This document shows, piece after piece, positions 1 to 7,055 of a stretch of 8,003 nucleotides of DNA. Positions within the stretch are counted from its first letter, which is position 1, and every line of letters starts with the position of its first letter. The DNA is from Dehalococcoidia bacterium (GTDB lineage Bacteria; Chloroflexota; Dehalococcoidia; SAR202; UBA11138). The stretch covers positions 1 to 8,003 of the forward strand of contig JAAXHZ010000245.1 in assembly GCA_012270625.1 (NCBI GenBank), in the 5' to 3' direction. The notes under the pieces are model-generated. The model ran no database searches. It was not told the DNA's origin and was given only the letters and a program-made list of their open reading frames with translations. A program made the translations under genes and the position numbers.

Positions 1-31
1 AACTGCGAACTTTTCGCTGGGAGGTGACCAT
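1..31 (-). CDS. Start of a further operon gene, cut by the left window edge
   Basis: Only the first ten codons are visible, reading MVTSQRKVRS from an ATG whose A is at 31. A purine-rich GGGGGAG (36-42) lies 4 bases upstream, so this looks like a true start and not a chance ATG. It begins 67 bases after the DUF4420 stop codon on the same strand, with no hairpin terminator between them, so it is probably the next gene of the same operon. Ten residues are too few to name it. In related paraMORC/Z1/DUF4420 neighbourhoods the next gene is often an AIPR (abortive infection phage resistance) protein; that is a guess from family context and is not seen here. Confidence 0.5.
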   Translation of the reverse strand, partial: MVTSQRKVRS

Positions 32-35
32 CTAG

Positions 36-42
36 CTCCCCC
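36..42 (-). promoter_or_regulatory. Ribosome binding site of the left-edge partial gene
   Basis: The minus strand reads GGGGGAG followed by CTAG and then ATG. The strong Shine-Dalgarno match is the main support for a gene starting at 31. The 4-base spacing is a little short but within the usable range. Confidence 0.5.
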
Positions 43-98
43 AAGGAAACAATGTTCGTCTGATGATCGGACGCCTCTCGCGTTGTTCCTCGAAACTA

Positions 99-1157
99 CT
101 ATGGCATCGGAACACGTTCATGGAAATTCCCGGACGGAGATTCTGAATCCACAGATACGGCTGCGGCGAACAGGTCGCCGCTCCTAACCATCTCTTCGAT
201 AGATAGTGCCTGCGCACCTGAGAGATCGGATACATAATGGATGTCGGACACTCCGTGTGGGATTTCCGAGGGAAGGGACGGAACCTCACCAACTTGGTAA
301 AACCTCAGGGACTCTGAGGCAAGCTCTGAATCGAAGCCTGCCTCAACTCCAGCCCTCCAGTCGGTTCCCAGAGTGTTGGCGACAACGTAGTCGAGTCTTC
401 TCAATGCCCCCAAGCCGCCAATCCGGCGTCGTATCCTTTCAAGCAATGTCGCTACCTTCAGACCGCCACCAGAGCTTTCGACGAAGACCGATGCAATGGC
501 GACTCGCGTGCCCGCGGGCGGATGAAGTTGCCGATGAGAGAATCCATGCATCCGGGTTCTTCGGCTGGTGCTCTTTATCTCGAGACGCTGCTGCCCGCTG
601 TTGAAATCGTATGCATCCGTGGATTCCGAATGCCAAGCATTCAGAAGGATCTCTGGATGGCGGGCTTGCGCAATCAGCCACAATTCAGCCCAAAGACCCT
701 GAATGGTGCCTCTGGGAGGCTGAGCCGCCAGTCTGAACAACTCAATCAGCCCAGCGACCATCCGACGCAGTTCATCGCTTGCTGGCGTCTCCCCAAGGGA
801 ACGGAGCAAGGTTTCGGCTGCATCGAAAAACCTATCCCTAAGGAGATCATCAGAGTCGATGCAACTCACCACTGAGAATTGCTCGCGCCCCACCTCCACG
901 CCTGCCTCGCTGATGGAACAAACCACCCCGTGGTCCACTCGGAGATGTCGTCCCTCGAAGTCCGCCAACCCCACAGCCCCAACCGCGTGAGTGGTCTCGA
1001 CGAGAATAGCCGGGTTACTCTGATGATCTCGACCGACACGATAACGGGAATTGGGGGCTATTCGCGCCGTTTCGTAGACGCGGTCCCACCCGGACGCCGG
1101 TACTCCGAGTGCATCGAAAAGCCTGTTGAGGTTTTCTGCTTCCGCCCCACGTGTCAA
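99..1157 (-). CDS. DUF4420 family protein, predicted PD-(D/E)XK nuclease
   Basis: This 352-residue protein has the core signature of the PD-(D/E)XK nuclease fold. A helix with GLWAELWLI (residues 154-162, acidic E158) precedes the acidic D184 in AYDF, then a strand with LEIKST (192-197) supplying E193 and K195, the E-x-K half of the active site. The arrangement matches DUF4420 (PD-(D/E)XK motif) proteins, which occur beside Z1 helicases and GHKL ATPases in restriction-like operons; by inference it is the DNA-cutting subunit. No membrane segment or signal peptide is seen. The start is TTG at 1157: an in-frame stop lies just upstream at 1167-1169, and AGGAG sits 6 bases before the TTG. It begins 16 bases after the Z1 stop. 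The substrate and whether it cuts DNA are not shown by the sequence. Family call is fairly secure; activity is inferred. Confidence 0.85.
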   Translation of the reverse strand: MTRGAEAENLNRLFDALGVPASGWDRVYETARIAPNSRYRVGRDHQSNPAILVETTHAVGAVGLADFEGRHLRVDHGVVCSISEAGVEVGREQFSVVSCIDSDDLLRDRFFDAAETLLRSLGETPASDELRRMVAGLIELFRLAAQPPRGTIQGLWAELWLIAQARHPEILLNAWHSESTDAYDFNSGQQRLEIKSTSRRTRMHGFSHRQLHPPAGTRVAIASVFVESSGGGLKVATLLERIRRRIGGLGALRRLDYVVANTLGTDWRAGVEAGFDSELASESLRFYQVGEVPSLPSEIPHGVSDIHYVSDLSGAQALSIEEMVRSGDLFAAAVSVDSESPSGNFHERVPMP

Positions 1158-1163
1158 GGTTTG

Positions 1164-1168
1164 CTCCT
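1164..1168 (-). promoter_or_regulatory. Ribosome binding site deciding the TTG start of the DUF4420 gene
   Basis: AGGAG lies 6 bases upstream of TTG at 1157. With the in-frame stop at 1167-1169, which overlaps this site, no longer reading frame is possible, so the rare TTG start is well supported. Confidence 0.7.
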
Positions 1169-1173
1169 AGTCA

Positions 1174-3480
1174 TCAGGTCGCCATCTCGTCGAAGACGCC
1201 TACACGCATGAAGTCAGGAATCCAGATTGCGACAGCGGGGACGTGTCCCTTTAGCGGACCGGGCGGCTGTGCCCCATCGGTCAGGTCTAAGTCGTGAACC
1301 TGCACGGTCACTGTTTCATCGGTGTGAATGCGTCGGTCTCCCGGGTAGATGCTTCCGCGAAGCGAAACCGGCTGCACCGGAGCCTCGCCTTGGAACAGAT
1401 TTACGATCCGCCCGTCATCGCCAATCTGTCGTCGTCGCCTTCCCCCACCTTGCAAGGGGGTCCGCTGAGCAGCCATGCGATAGACAGAGGCGGTCGCGTT
1501 TGGCTTGGCCCTGAGGTGCCACTGAATCGCTAGCTCGGCAGCCGAGAAGTTTGGTGCATCACGCCATGAGAACCATAGGCGGACAAGAAGACTCTCAAGG
1601 ACGCTCTGAAGAGGGACGGGCTCCGCTAGTGCGTTCCGCTGCTCCACCGTCCTCTGGTGGCTCCCCGGGTCCTCATGAAACGCAAGTCCGTCTACGAATG
1701 CCTCAATGACCTCCCAGTTCAAGGTTGCTCTAGAGTCCTCCTCCGGCGTCCACGGCTGTGACTGCTGCGTCCACTCTGATACTTGTAGGTGCCGGTAGAT
1801 GTCGGGCATCACAGAACGGCGGGTCGGCAGTAGTGACTGGGCAAGCAGCATTCGCCTCCGCCACTCTGACATGGAACTGCCCGACTGGGTAAGCTTACGG
1901 AGTTCCTGCATCACATGGGACTCGTGATCAATGTAGTTCTCGTAGTCATTTCTGACGTCTGCATCAAGAAACACGCGGCAGAGTCCTAGATAGTCACGCT
2001 TGTAGCCGAAGAATCGCCCACGCTGCTGAATCGTGTCAGCTACGCCTACTCCTCGACCTCTGGGCATGTAGGTCGTCGTGAGGCCATTGACTGTGAACCC
2101 TCTTCCAAGGTTCTCTCCGCCCACCAGTATGTGCGAAGGCGCTGAGTTCCAGTTGTCCTGTGTCCAAGTCTCTAACACACGGGAGTTCACCTCCCAAGTC
2201 AAAGTGCTAAGCATGGACTGGGGTAGATACACGAGGAGGTCTTCAAATGCCTGTAGCCTCTCATGGTCGTCGTTTCGCTGCCGTTGACTCTCCGCTGAGG
2301 CAGCCAACTCGTTGTAAGCATCGTGGAAGGCCCTCACGAGTTCCTCGCGATCGGGAGTCCCAGGAGGAAGCTCGAGTAGCTCGATCCACGACTCTGTCGC
2401 AGCCTCGACCCACCTCTTGAACCTAAGGTGATCCAACCGGCGCATTGACGGGTGAACGAGCATCGAGCGGTGCTCCTGTGTAGGCTCATGGAGCCCTCGA
2501 TGGTGCGCCTGCACCGCTACCCCAACGTAGAATAAACGCAACGCCTCTAGCAGGCTGTCCGGAGGTCCACTGTCGCTCTCGTCGTCAATGGCCTGCAAGT
2601 CATCATCAGGAATCGTGGTCACAAGAGCGCCATCTTCAAAGAACGACTGTCCCCCGCAGTAGCCTGCACCGGCGGCTAGTGTCCACCCAAATCTGGGGGA
2701 CAGGCTGTCAAGAACGCTAATCAGGAGGAGGGCTTGTGGGGTTGCTGTGTACTGAACGTAAGTGTGCCTGGGCAGCGCGTCGCGCAGAGAGAGCAGAGCC
2801 CCATAGACTGCGCTAGTCTTATCTTGGCGGACCTTGTTGTTGAGACCGTGCTGATCAGCCTCATCGTCAATAATCAGGCAGGAGCGGCCTCGAAGGTCTA
2901 GCTGTTTCAGCGCCGTGACGAGACCATCTACTCGCTGCCGGTTCTTGAGCACAGTTATGAGAGCAGTTTTCCGCGGAAACCCTGGCAACTCAGGCCGGTC
3001 CCACTGCTCCAGAAGGTGTCCAAGCTGCTGAGACATATCCGGGTTCCGAGTCTGCGCTTCAATGATGAACCATCGTCCGGCGGGGTGCTCGAGTTCAAGG
3101 TCATGCCTGAGGCGCTTAACAGTCTGGCTGTAGAGGTTCCTTTTCGTTCCTGAGAGGATGATGACTAGTGGGAAGCGATTGTCACAGGCCAGTGCGGCAA
3201 CAGTCGTGAATGAGAGTGTCTTGCCACTCTGGACGTAGCCCACAACGAGCCCGGTCTCTTGAGCATCGTCTTGCTCGTTGGGAGATACGCATCGAGCAAT
3301 GATCTCCACAGCAGACTGCATGATTTCGGCGCGAGCGCTCTCGGGCAGACCCATTCTGGCGGATCGCTGCAGCAGACTCTGAGCTTCACCGTTCTCCATC
3401 AACCGGGGGCGCCATCGCCATCCAACAGGGAACTTCTCTGCAACCTCGCGGACGACCTCGATTCGGTCTTCGTCATTCAT
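1174..3480 (-). CDS. Z1 domain protein, superfamily II helicase-like ATPase
   Basis: A 768-residue protein with helicase-type motifs. From the chosen start these are: Walker A GYVQSGKT (81-88), Walker B IIDDEAD (203-209) giving a DEAD box, and motif III-like YTATP (244-248). The Z1 signature GGENLGRGF (454-462) is followed by DTIQQRGRFFGYKRDY (482-497), which acts as a motif VI-like arginine-finger region. This combination is typical of Z1 proteins, found with GHKL ATPases in restriction-like operons; the likely role is ATP-driven DNA translocation or remodelling feeding the nuclease. The frame stays open to 3771, but that extension mostly runs inside the ATPase gene. ATG at 3480 has GGAGG 5 bases upstream and is preferred over ATGs at 3492 (no ribosome site) and 3540 (weaker AGAAGG). 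It starts 25 bases after the ATPase stop. The C-terminal ~150 residues have no motif I recognise. Confidence 0.88.
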   Translation of the reverse strand: MNDEDRIEVVREVAEKFPVGWRWRPRLMENGEAQSLLQRSARMGLPESARAEIMQSAVEIIARCVSPNEQDDAQETGLVVGYVQSGKTLSFTTVAALACDNRFPLVIILSGTKRNLYSQTVKRLRHDLELEHPAGRWFIIEAQTRNPDMSQQLGHLLEQWDRPELPGFPRKTALITVLKNRQRVDGLVTALKQLDLRGRSCLIIDDEADQHGLNNKVRQDKTSAVYGALLSLRDALPRHTYVQYTATPQALLLISVLDSLSPRFGWTLAAGAGYCGGQSFFEDGALVTTIPDDDLQAIDDESDSGPPDSLLEALRLFYVGVAVQAHHRGLHEPTQEHRSMLVHPSMRRLDHLRFKRWVEAATESWIELLELPPGTPDREELVRAFHDAYNELAASAESQRQRNDDHERLQAFEDLLVYLPQSMLSTLTWEVNSRVLETWTQDNWNSAPSHILVGGENLGRGFTVNGLTTTYMPRGRGVGVADTIQQRGRFFGYKRDYLGLCRVFLDADVRNDYENYIDHESHVMQELRKLTQSGSSMSEWRRRMLLAQSLLPTRRSVMPDIYRHLQVSEWTQQSQPWTPEEDSRATLNWEVIEAFVDGLAFHEDPGSHQRTVEQRNALAEPVPLQSVLESLLVRLWFSWRDAPNFSAAELAIQWHLRAKPNATASVYRMAAQRTPLQGGGRRRRQIGDDGRIVNLFQGEAPVQPVSLRGSIYPGDRRIHTDETVTVQVHDLDLTDGAQPPGPLKGHVPAVAIWIPDFMRVGVFDEMAT

Positions 3481-3485
3481 TTCAT

Positions 3486-3490
3486 CCTCC
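3486..3490 (-). promoter_or_regulatory. Ribosome binding site deciding the Z1 gene start
   Basis: GGAGG with a 5-base spacer precedes ATG at 3480. The in-frame ATG at 3492 overlaps this site's upstream side and has no such signal, and the start at 3540 has only AGAAGG, so 3480 is the best choice. Confidence 0.6.
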
Positions 3491-3505
3491 ATCACATCAC
3501 TGGCC

Positions 3506-5128
3506 CTAGGGCCTAGAGAATACGTTGACGAGTAGTTCATTGAACCGCCTTCTGACCTCTCCTGCCTGCCGAGCCCCAGCCTCGCGGGCCGTGATCTCAG
3601 CGATTGCCAGGCAGGCAGCAATCCTTGTGAGCAACTCGATGTTCTCGTATTCGACACCCACGTAGCGCTCAGAGAAAGGATGCCCCAGCGACATGCGTAG
3701 CCGGATGACGTCGTGAGCGTCGCCTTGGTTGGATTCCACATGCTCAGCCACCTCGAACCAGTCCCGCACATGGGTAAGATCGTTGGAGATCTCGACGGTG
3801 ACTCGCCAACTCCGTGAGCGGTACGTTAGCTCAATAGTCGCGGGGAACAGTTCGGTGCCAGGCGAGAGATCATCGGGCAGCGTGCTCTCAGTGGGAATTA
3901 GCCTGTCGACGCCGGAGCGAGTAAGCTCCCGGCCCAACACGTCGGCAGTTCCTTTCGCGGCGCTCTCGGCCTCAGATCGCAGCGTGCTCTCGGGTGACCG
4001 GATGGCTCCGGCTCTGAAGCGCCTCGCCTGCCGTATCAGCGGAAGTGGCTCGTTGTCAGCGTACTCGCGGAGAAGGTCAACGAAAGGTTCCTCATGCTCC
4101 TCCCAGCGAAACCCATCCTTGGTGTGAGAAATGTCGAACCCCTCAAGCGTGAGTTCACCAAAGAGGCGCTGGTACTCGTACGAGTTTGATGCGCCGAATA
4201 TCGCACGCGGCCGGTAGGTCTCGTCTCCACTGCCCTCGATCAGGCGCCTCCGACGGAAGAGTGCCAGCCCTGCGTTTGCTGTGCTTGCGACTGCTCGTAG
4301 CGCCAGGAAGCCGTGCGCCCGAAGACCGCCTCCGAGGTCAAAGTCGATTGACTTGTGCCAAAGCTGGTGCTCTCCCTCAGGATCGTCGAATTTCGGGGCC
4401 TTGAGCACCTCTACCTCCTCTGGGACCAGTAGCTGCTCAAGGTTCGTACCGTGCTGAAACACTAGCTCCAGTGAGCCGTCACGCAGAAACATGCGATAGA
4501 TGCTGGCGAGGTGATCTCGGACTTTTCCGATTGTCCTTCCGTAGGGCGGGCGATGGAGGCCAGATACGACTATCTCAGTGCCATGCTCCTCCGGCGGAGC
4601 AGGGAATGTCTCTGGCTGTACCGTCTCTAGTCTCTTCTCGATTATTTCGTTGAAGTCGAGGATGATCTCGCGCCGAAAAGGCTCACCAAGCGCCTTGGAG
4701 CGCACCGTAAGCCGACGACCAAACCAGGCGGCGGCTGTCTTCATGCCCATCCCAAACTCGGCCAGACCAGATGTCTTCGGGGGAGGCTCTGCTGGGCGCA
4801 GCGCCCGTGCCCACTCGTCGCGATAGATGCCCGCCGCATTGTCCGAGACCTGAATGAAGCCATCTTCGGATGTGTCTATCTTCACCTTGACGCGAAGCTT
4901 GGCCGCTTGCCCTTCTACTTGGGCAAGCTCCTGCTGGTGGTCCTGGAAGCTCTGAATGGCGTTGTCTACGAACTCCGCCGCAGCGAACCAGGGCCGATAG
5001 TTCAGGTGCCGGAACACCCCTAGAACGCTCACCTCAGGCCGAATGTCGATTGACTCGACATCTGGTGTGGACGACGTCCCGCTGTCGGCCTCTATCTCGT
5101 CATCTGGTTTGGGTGTCAGTTGGTCCAT
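3506..5128 (-). CDS. GHKL ATPase of MutL/MORC-like type (paraMORC)
   Basis: A 540-residue protein with a complete GHKL (gyrase, Hsp90, histidine kinase, MutL) ATP site near the N-terminus. The N box AAEFVDNAIQSF (50-61) carries the predicted catalytic E52 and Mg-binding N56. The G1 box is SDNAAGI (95-101), the lid/G2 is GLAEFGMGMKTAA (121-133), and a G3-like HGTEIVVSG spans 182-190. After the ATPase fold come ALFRRRRLIEG (289-299) and SHTKDGFRW (334-342), which resemble the S5-domain NRLI and K-x-x-F segments of MORC and MutL proteins. Such proteins are expected to dimerise on ATP binding and clamp or remodel DNA-protein complexes. The first ~30 residues are acidic and probably disordered; residues 430-540 have no clear assignment. 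The ATG at 5128 has GGAG 7 bases upstream. The 5' end overlaps the methyltransferase gene by 29 bases, suggesting translational coupling. Confidence 0.85.
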   Translation of the reverse strand: MDQLTPKPDDEIEADSGTSSTPDVESIDIRPEVSVLGVFRHLNYRPWFAAAEFVDNAIQSFQDHQQELAQVEGQAAKLRVKVKIDTSEDGFIQVSDNAAGIYRDEWARALRPAEPPPKTSGLAEFGMGMKTAAAWFGRRLTVRSKALGEPFRREIILDFNEIIEKRLETVQPETFPAPPEEHGTEIVVSGLHRPPYGRTIGKVRDHLASIYRMFLRDGSLELVFQHGTNLEQLLVPEEVEVLKAPKFDDPEGEHQLWHKSIDFDLGGGLRAHGFLALRAVASTANAGLALFRRRRLIEGSGDETYRPRAIFGASNSYEYQRLFGELTLEGFDISHTKDGFRWEEHEEPFVDLLREYADNEPLPLIRQARRFRAGAIRSPESTLRSEAESAAKGTADVLGRELTRSGVDRLIPTESTLPDDLSPGTELFPATIELTYRSRSWRVTVEISNDLTHVRDWFEVAEHVESNQGDAHDVIRLRMSLGHPFSERYVGVEYENIELLTRIAACLAIAEITAREAGARQAGEVRRRFNELLVNVFSRP

Positions 5129-6455
5129 CTGGACTCTCCGTTATAGAGTCGCCAATGCAGAGGAGCCTAGCCGCGATCCGGTAGACCACACCAACATGCA
5201 CGGCGTTGCCTAGCGCCCTGAAAGTTGCCGTTCGAGAGTCTGGTACGTGAAATTCATCTGAAAAGCCCTGCAGGCGTAGACCTTCTACCCGTGAGAGGTG
5301 TCGACGCATCGGCCCCAGAATAGGAATCTGCGTTGACGTCATCGCGACAAGCGACGGGCTGTTTCGATACCTCTTCACTCGGAGGCCTGATGGCCTGAAC
5401 TGAAGAATGTGTTGCCACAGGTCTCTGACCTCACCTTGGCAGTTCCACTCCAGCTTTCGGAGAGAGGGAGGAAATGACCGCAACCCTAGGACCCAATCCG
5501 AGGGAAGCTCGCTCCGTATTGAAGACAGCCATGCTCGGTTGGCATTGATGAATCTAACCTTCCACTGAGGGAACCGTCCGACTCTACGCTTGGCGTAGCT
5601 TGGGAGAGCCTCAAAGCCGTTCGGCGTCATTTCCGTGCCGTTCTTGAGGGCGACTCCATTGCCAGCGCCGAGCACATGGGCCCAGGGAGTCATGTCTTCA
5701 TAGGGATATGTGGAGTCAATCTCGTCTCCCCAGATCGGGAATGACGGCAGTACGACATTCTCTTCGGACAACGCTCCCAGGAAAGTGTTCCAGTGCTCGA
5801 TACAACGGCGGTGCTGGTCGACGATCTGTGTCTCCTTTCGGTCACGCTCCGTTAGCTCGCCACAGGACTGAACGACATCGTTCATCGAGGTGATTGCCAG
5901 CCGGTTTCTGGAAGGGAAGATGTCCTTCGGAACGCTTACGTGTGAAGCCACCGCGAAAAAGCGCTCGCGGTGATGTGGGAAGCCTAGATGGTGAGGTGAG
6001 AGTAGCCCTTCACCGCCACTGGCCATGTGTTCAGTCGCGCTAACGTGGTAGCCAAGTCCTCTCAAGCTAGACTTGACGATACGCCACGTTCGCCCCTCGT
6101 CGTGGCGCTCGAAGTTGCCAACATTCTCTAGGATCACGTAGCTGGGTCGGTGCCACTTCAAGATGTCGAGAATCTCGTGAAATAGGGTTCCGGATGTCTC
6201 GTCGTTCAATCCAGCCTGAGTCCCCGACTTGGAGAAAGGCTGACATGGAAACCCGGCACATAGCACGTCGTGAGGGGGCACGTGATGCTTGGAAGCACGA
6301 ATGTCGCCTTGGACTTCCGGCCCATGAGAAAAGTTTCGGCGATAGACCTCACGCAGCACAGGGTCTGCCTCGCATGCGAAGACGCACTCGTGTCCGAGTC
6401 GCTCTAGCGCAACACGGAAGCCGCCGAGGCCAGCGAACAGGTCAACGAATCTCAT
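5100..6455 (-). CDS. dcm: DNA (cytosine-5-)-methyltransferase
   Basis: A 451-residue C5-cytosine DNA methyltransferase, transferring methyl groups from S-adenosylmethionine to cytosine in a specific site. Motif I is FAGLGG (7-12), motif IV is PCQPFS (70-75) with catalytic C71, motif VI is ENV (110-112), motif VIII is HRERFF (162-167), motif IX contains EGLRLQGF (391-398) and motif X is GNAV (416-419). All catalytic motifs are present, so it should be active. The variable region between motifs VIII and IX (about 175-385) holds the target recognition domain; the recognised site cannot be read from it. The frame is open up to 6611, but ATG at 6455 is chosen because it puts motif I at the N-terminus as usual and has AGGAG 8 bases upstream. 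It overlaps the small gene upstream by 14 bases and the ATPase gene downstream by 29. The family is certain; the symbol is generic. Confidence 0.93.
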   Translation of the reverse strand: MRFVDLFAGLGGFRVALERLGHECVFACEADPVLREVYRRNFSHGPEVQGDIRASKHHVPPHDVLCAGFPCQPFSKSGTQAGLNDETSGTLFHEILDILKWHRPSYVILENVGNFERHDEGRTWRIVKSSLRGLGYHVSATEHMASGGEGLLSPHHLGFPHHRERFFAVASHVSVPKDIFPSRNRLAITSMNDVVQSCGELTERDRKETQIVDQHRRCIEHWNTFLGALSEENVVLPSFPIWGDEIDSTYPYEDMTPWAHVLGAGNGVALKNGTEMTPNGFEALPSYAKRRVGRFPQWKVRFINANRAWLSSIRSELPSDWVLGLRSFPPSLRKLEWNCQGEVRDLWQHILQFRPSGLRVKRYRNSPSLVAMTSTQIPILGPMRRHLSRVEGLRLQGFSDEFHVPDSRTATFRALGNAVHVGVVYRIAARLLCIGDSITESPDGPTDTQTR

Positions 6456-6663
6456 CTGACTCGCTCCTCTCGGCGGCGAGGTCACCAGCCCGGCCCAAAG
6501 CCTGCGAAGGTGGGTTCTCATCGACCATCTCCTCGCCCCTCGCCAGACCTGTGAGCATGAGAAGATCGCGCATGGCGCTGGCGATGTTGGCCTCGGGCTC
6601 GCCGTTGTCATGCGTACGCAGTATCTCGGCGCGAGGGTCGTTGTAGTCTGTCTGTGTAGCCAC
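6442..6663 (-). CDS. Small hypothetical protein at the head of the methyltransferase operon
   Basis: A 73-residue soluble, acidic reading frame starting at GTG (6663) and overlapping the methyltransferase start by 14 bases. I do not recognise a named family. Its N-terminal segment reads RAEILRTHDNGEPEANIASA (11-30), followed by a predicted helix, and the C-terminal half is acidic and probably disordered. The ribosome site is modest (AAAGGG, 5 bases before GTG). The overlap with the methyltransferase gene, and its fit in the 244-base space behind higA, favour a real gene over a chance frame. It could be a small accessory or regulatory subunit of the modification system, but nothing in it shows DNA binding. 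No helix-turn-helix of the controller-protein type is visible. Confidence 0.6.
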   Translation of the reverse strand: MATQTDYNDPRAEILRTHDNGEPEANIASAMRDLLMLTGLARGEEMVDENPPSQALGRAGDLAAERSESDEIR

Positions 6664-6667
6664 TAAA

Positions 6668-6679
6668 TCCCTTTAGGGA
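6668..6679. repeat. Short inverted repeat at the start of the small gene
   Basis: TCCCT-TT-AGGGA forms two 5-base arms around a 2-base centre, just upstream of the GTG at 6663 and covering its ribosome site. It could be an operator, or a hairpin that hides the ribosome site, but it is short enough to be chance. It is too weak and lacks a T run to act as a terminator. Confidence 0.3.
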
Positions 6680-6699
6680 ACCGAAGCCCCATGAAGATA

Positions 6700-7029
6700 T
6701 TAGTTCCGCTGCCGCTCCGGTGAGTGAGCGACCACTTCACCGAGCTTGTGAGAGAGACGGTCTTCCGCCGTCTCCAGATCGTACTGGCTTTGCAAACCCA
6801 TCCAGAACTCTGCGGAGTTGCCAAAGAAGCGGGAAAACAGCAGTGCAGTCTCCGCCGAGATTGACCGCTCACCGTGAACGATGGCGTGAACCCGGCGCGG
6901 GTCCACACCGATGGATTTGGCCAACCGGTATTGGGAGACGTTCATCGGTCGGAGGAACTCCTCGTTGAGTATCTCCCCCGGATGAATCGGCGGCAGCCGC
7001 TCGGCGTTGTCAACGACATGGTTCGTCAT
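6700..7029 (-). CDS. higA: HigA family antitoxin, XRE-type DNA-binding protein
   Basis: A 109-residue antitoxin that should bind and neutralise HigB and repress their shared promoter. The family signature PPIHPGEILNEEFL (13-26) is followed by a helix-turn-helix of XRE type (about 30-57, with YRLAKSIGV then RRVHAIVHGERSI) and the helix SAEFWMGLQSQYDL (72-85), all typical of the HigA/VapI group. Length is normal. The frame is open to 7122, but that extension overlaps higB and lacks the family pattern; ATG at 7029 is preferred and has AGGAG 11 bases upstream, slightly far. It starts 26 bases after the higB stop and ends 36 bases before the small gene, with no evident terminator in that gap. Confidence 0.92.
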   Translation of the reverse strand: MTNHVVDNAERLPPIHPGEILNEEFLRPMNVSQYRLAKSIGVDPRRVHAIVHGERSISAETALLFSRFFGNSAEFWMGLQSQYDLETAEDRLSHKLGEVVAHSPERQRN

Positions 7030-7055
7030 AATTTTGTTCTCTCCTACGCTGGCGC

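Noticed and set aside
32..292. 86-residue minus-strand reading frame
   Set aside because: It overlaps the 3' end of the DUF4420 gene in a different frame, shows no domain, and its stop immediately precedes the ATG of the real next gene.
206..604. 132-residue plus-strand reading frame, and similar plus-strand frames at 522-875, 879-1211, 3729-4127 and 6194-6646
   Set aside because: All are antisense to genes with clear conserved motifs and read as Arg/Ser-rich shadow translations typical of GC-rich DNA.
3481..3771. N-terminal 97-residue extension of the Z1 reading frame
   Set aside because: Most of it lies inside the ATPase gene in another frame, reads as low-quality protein, and has poorer ribosome sites than ATG 3480.
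6456..6611. N-terminal 52-residue extension of the methyltransferase
   Set aside because: C5 methyltransferases usually begin just before motif I; ATG 6455 has a strong AGGAG and the extension has no family features.
6697..6702. TAATAT as -10 of a separate promoter for the methyltransferase operon
   Set aside because: It matches only four of six bases and no -35 better than two of six lies at proper spacing; kept only as an open possibility.
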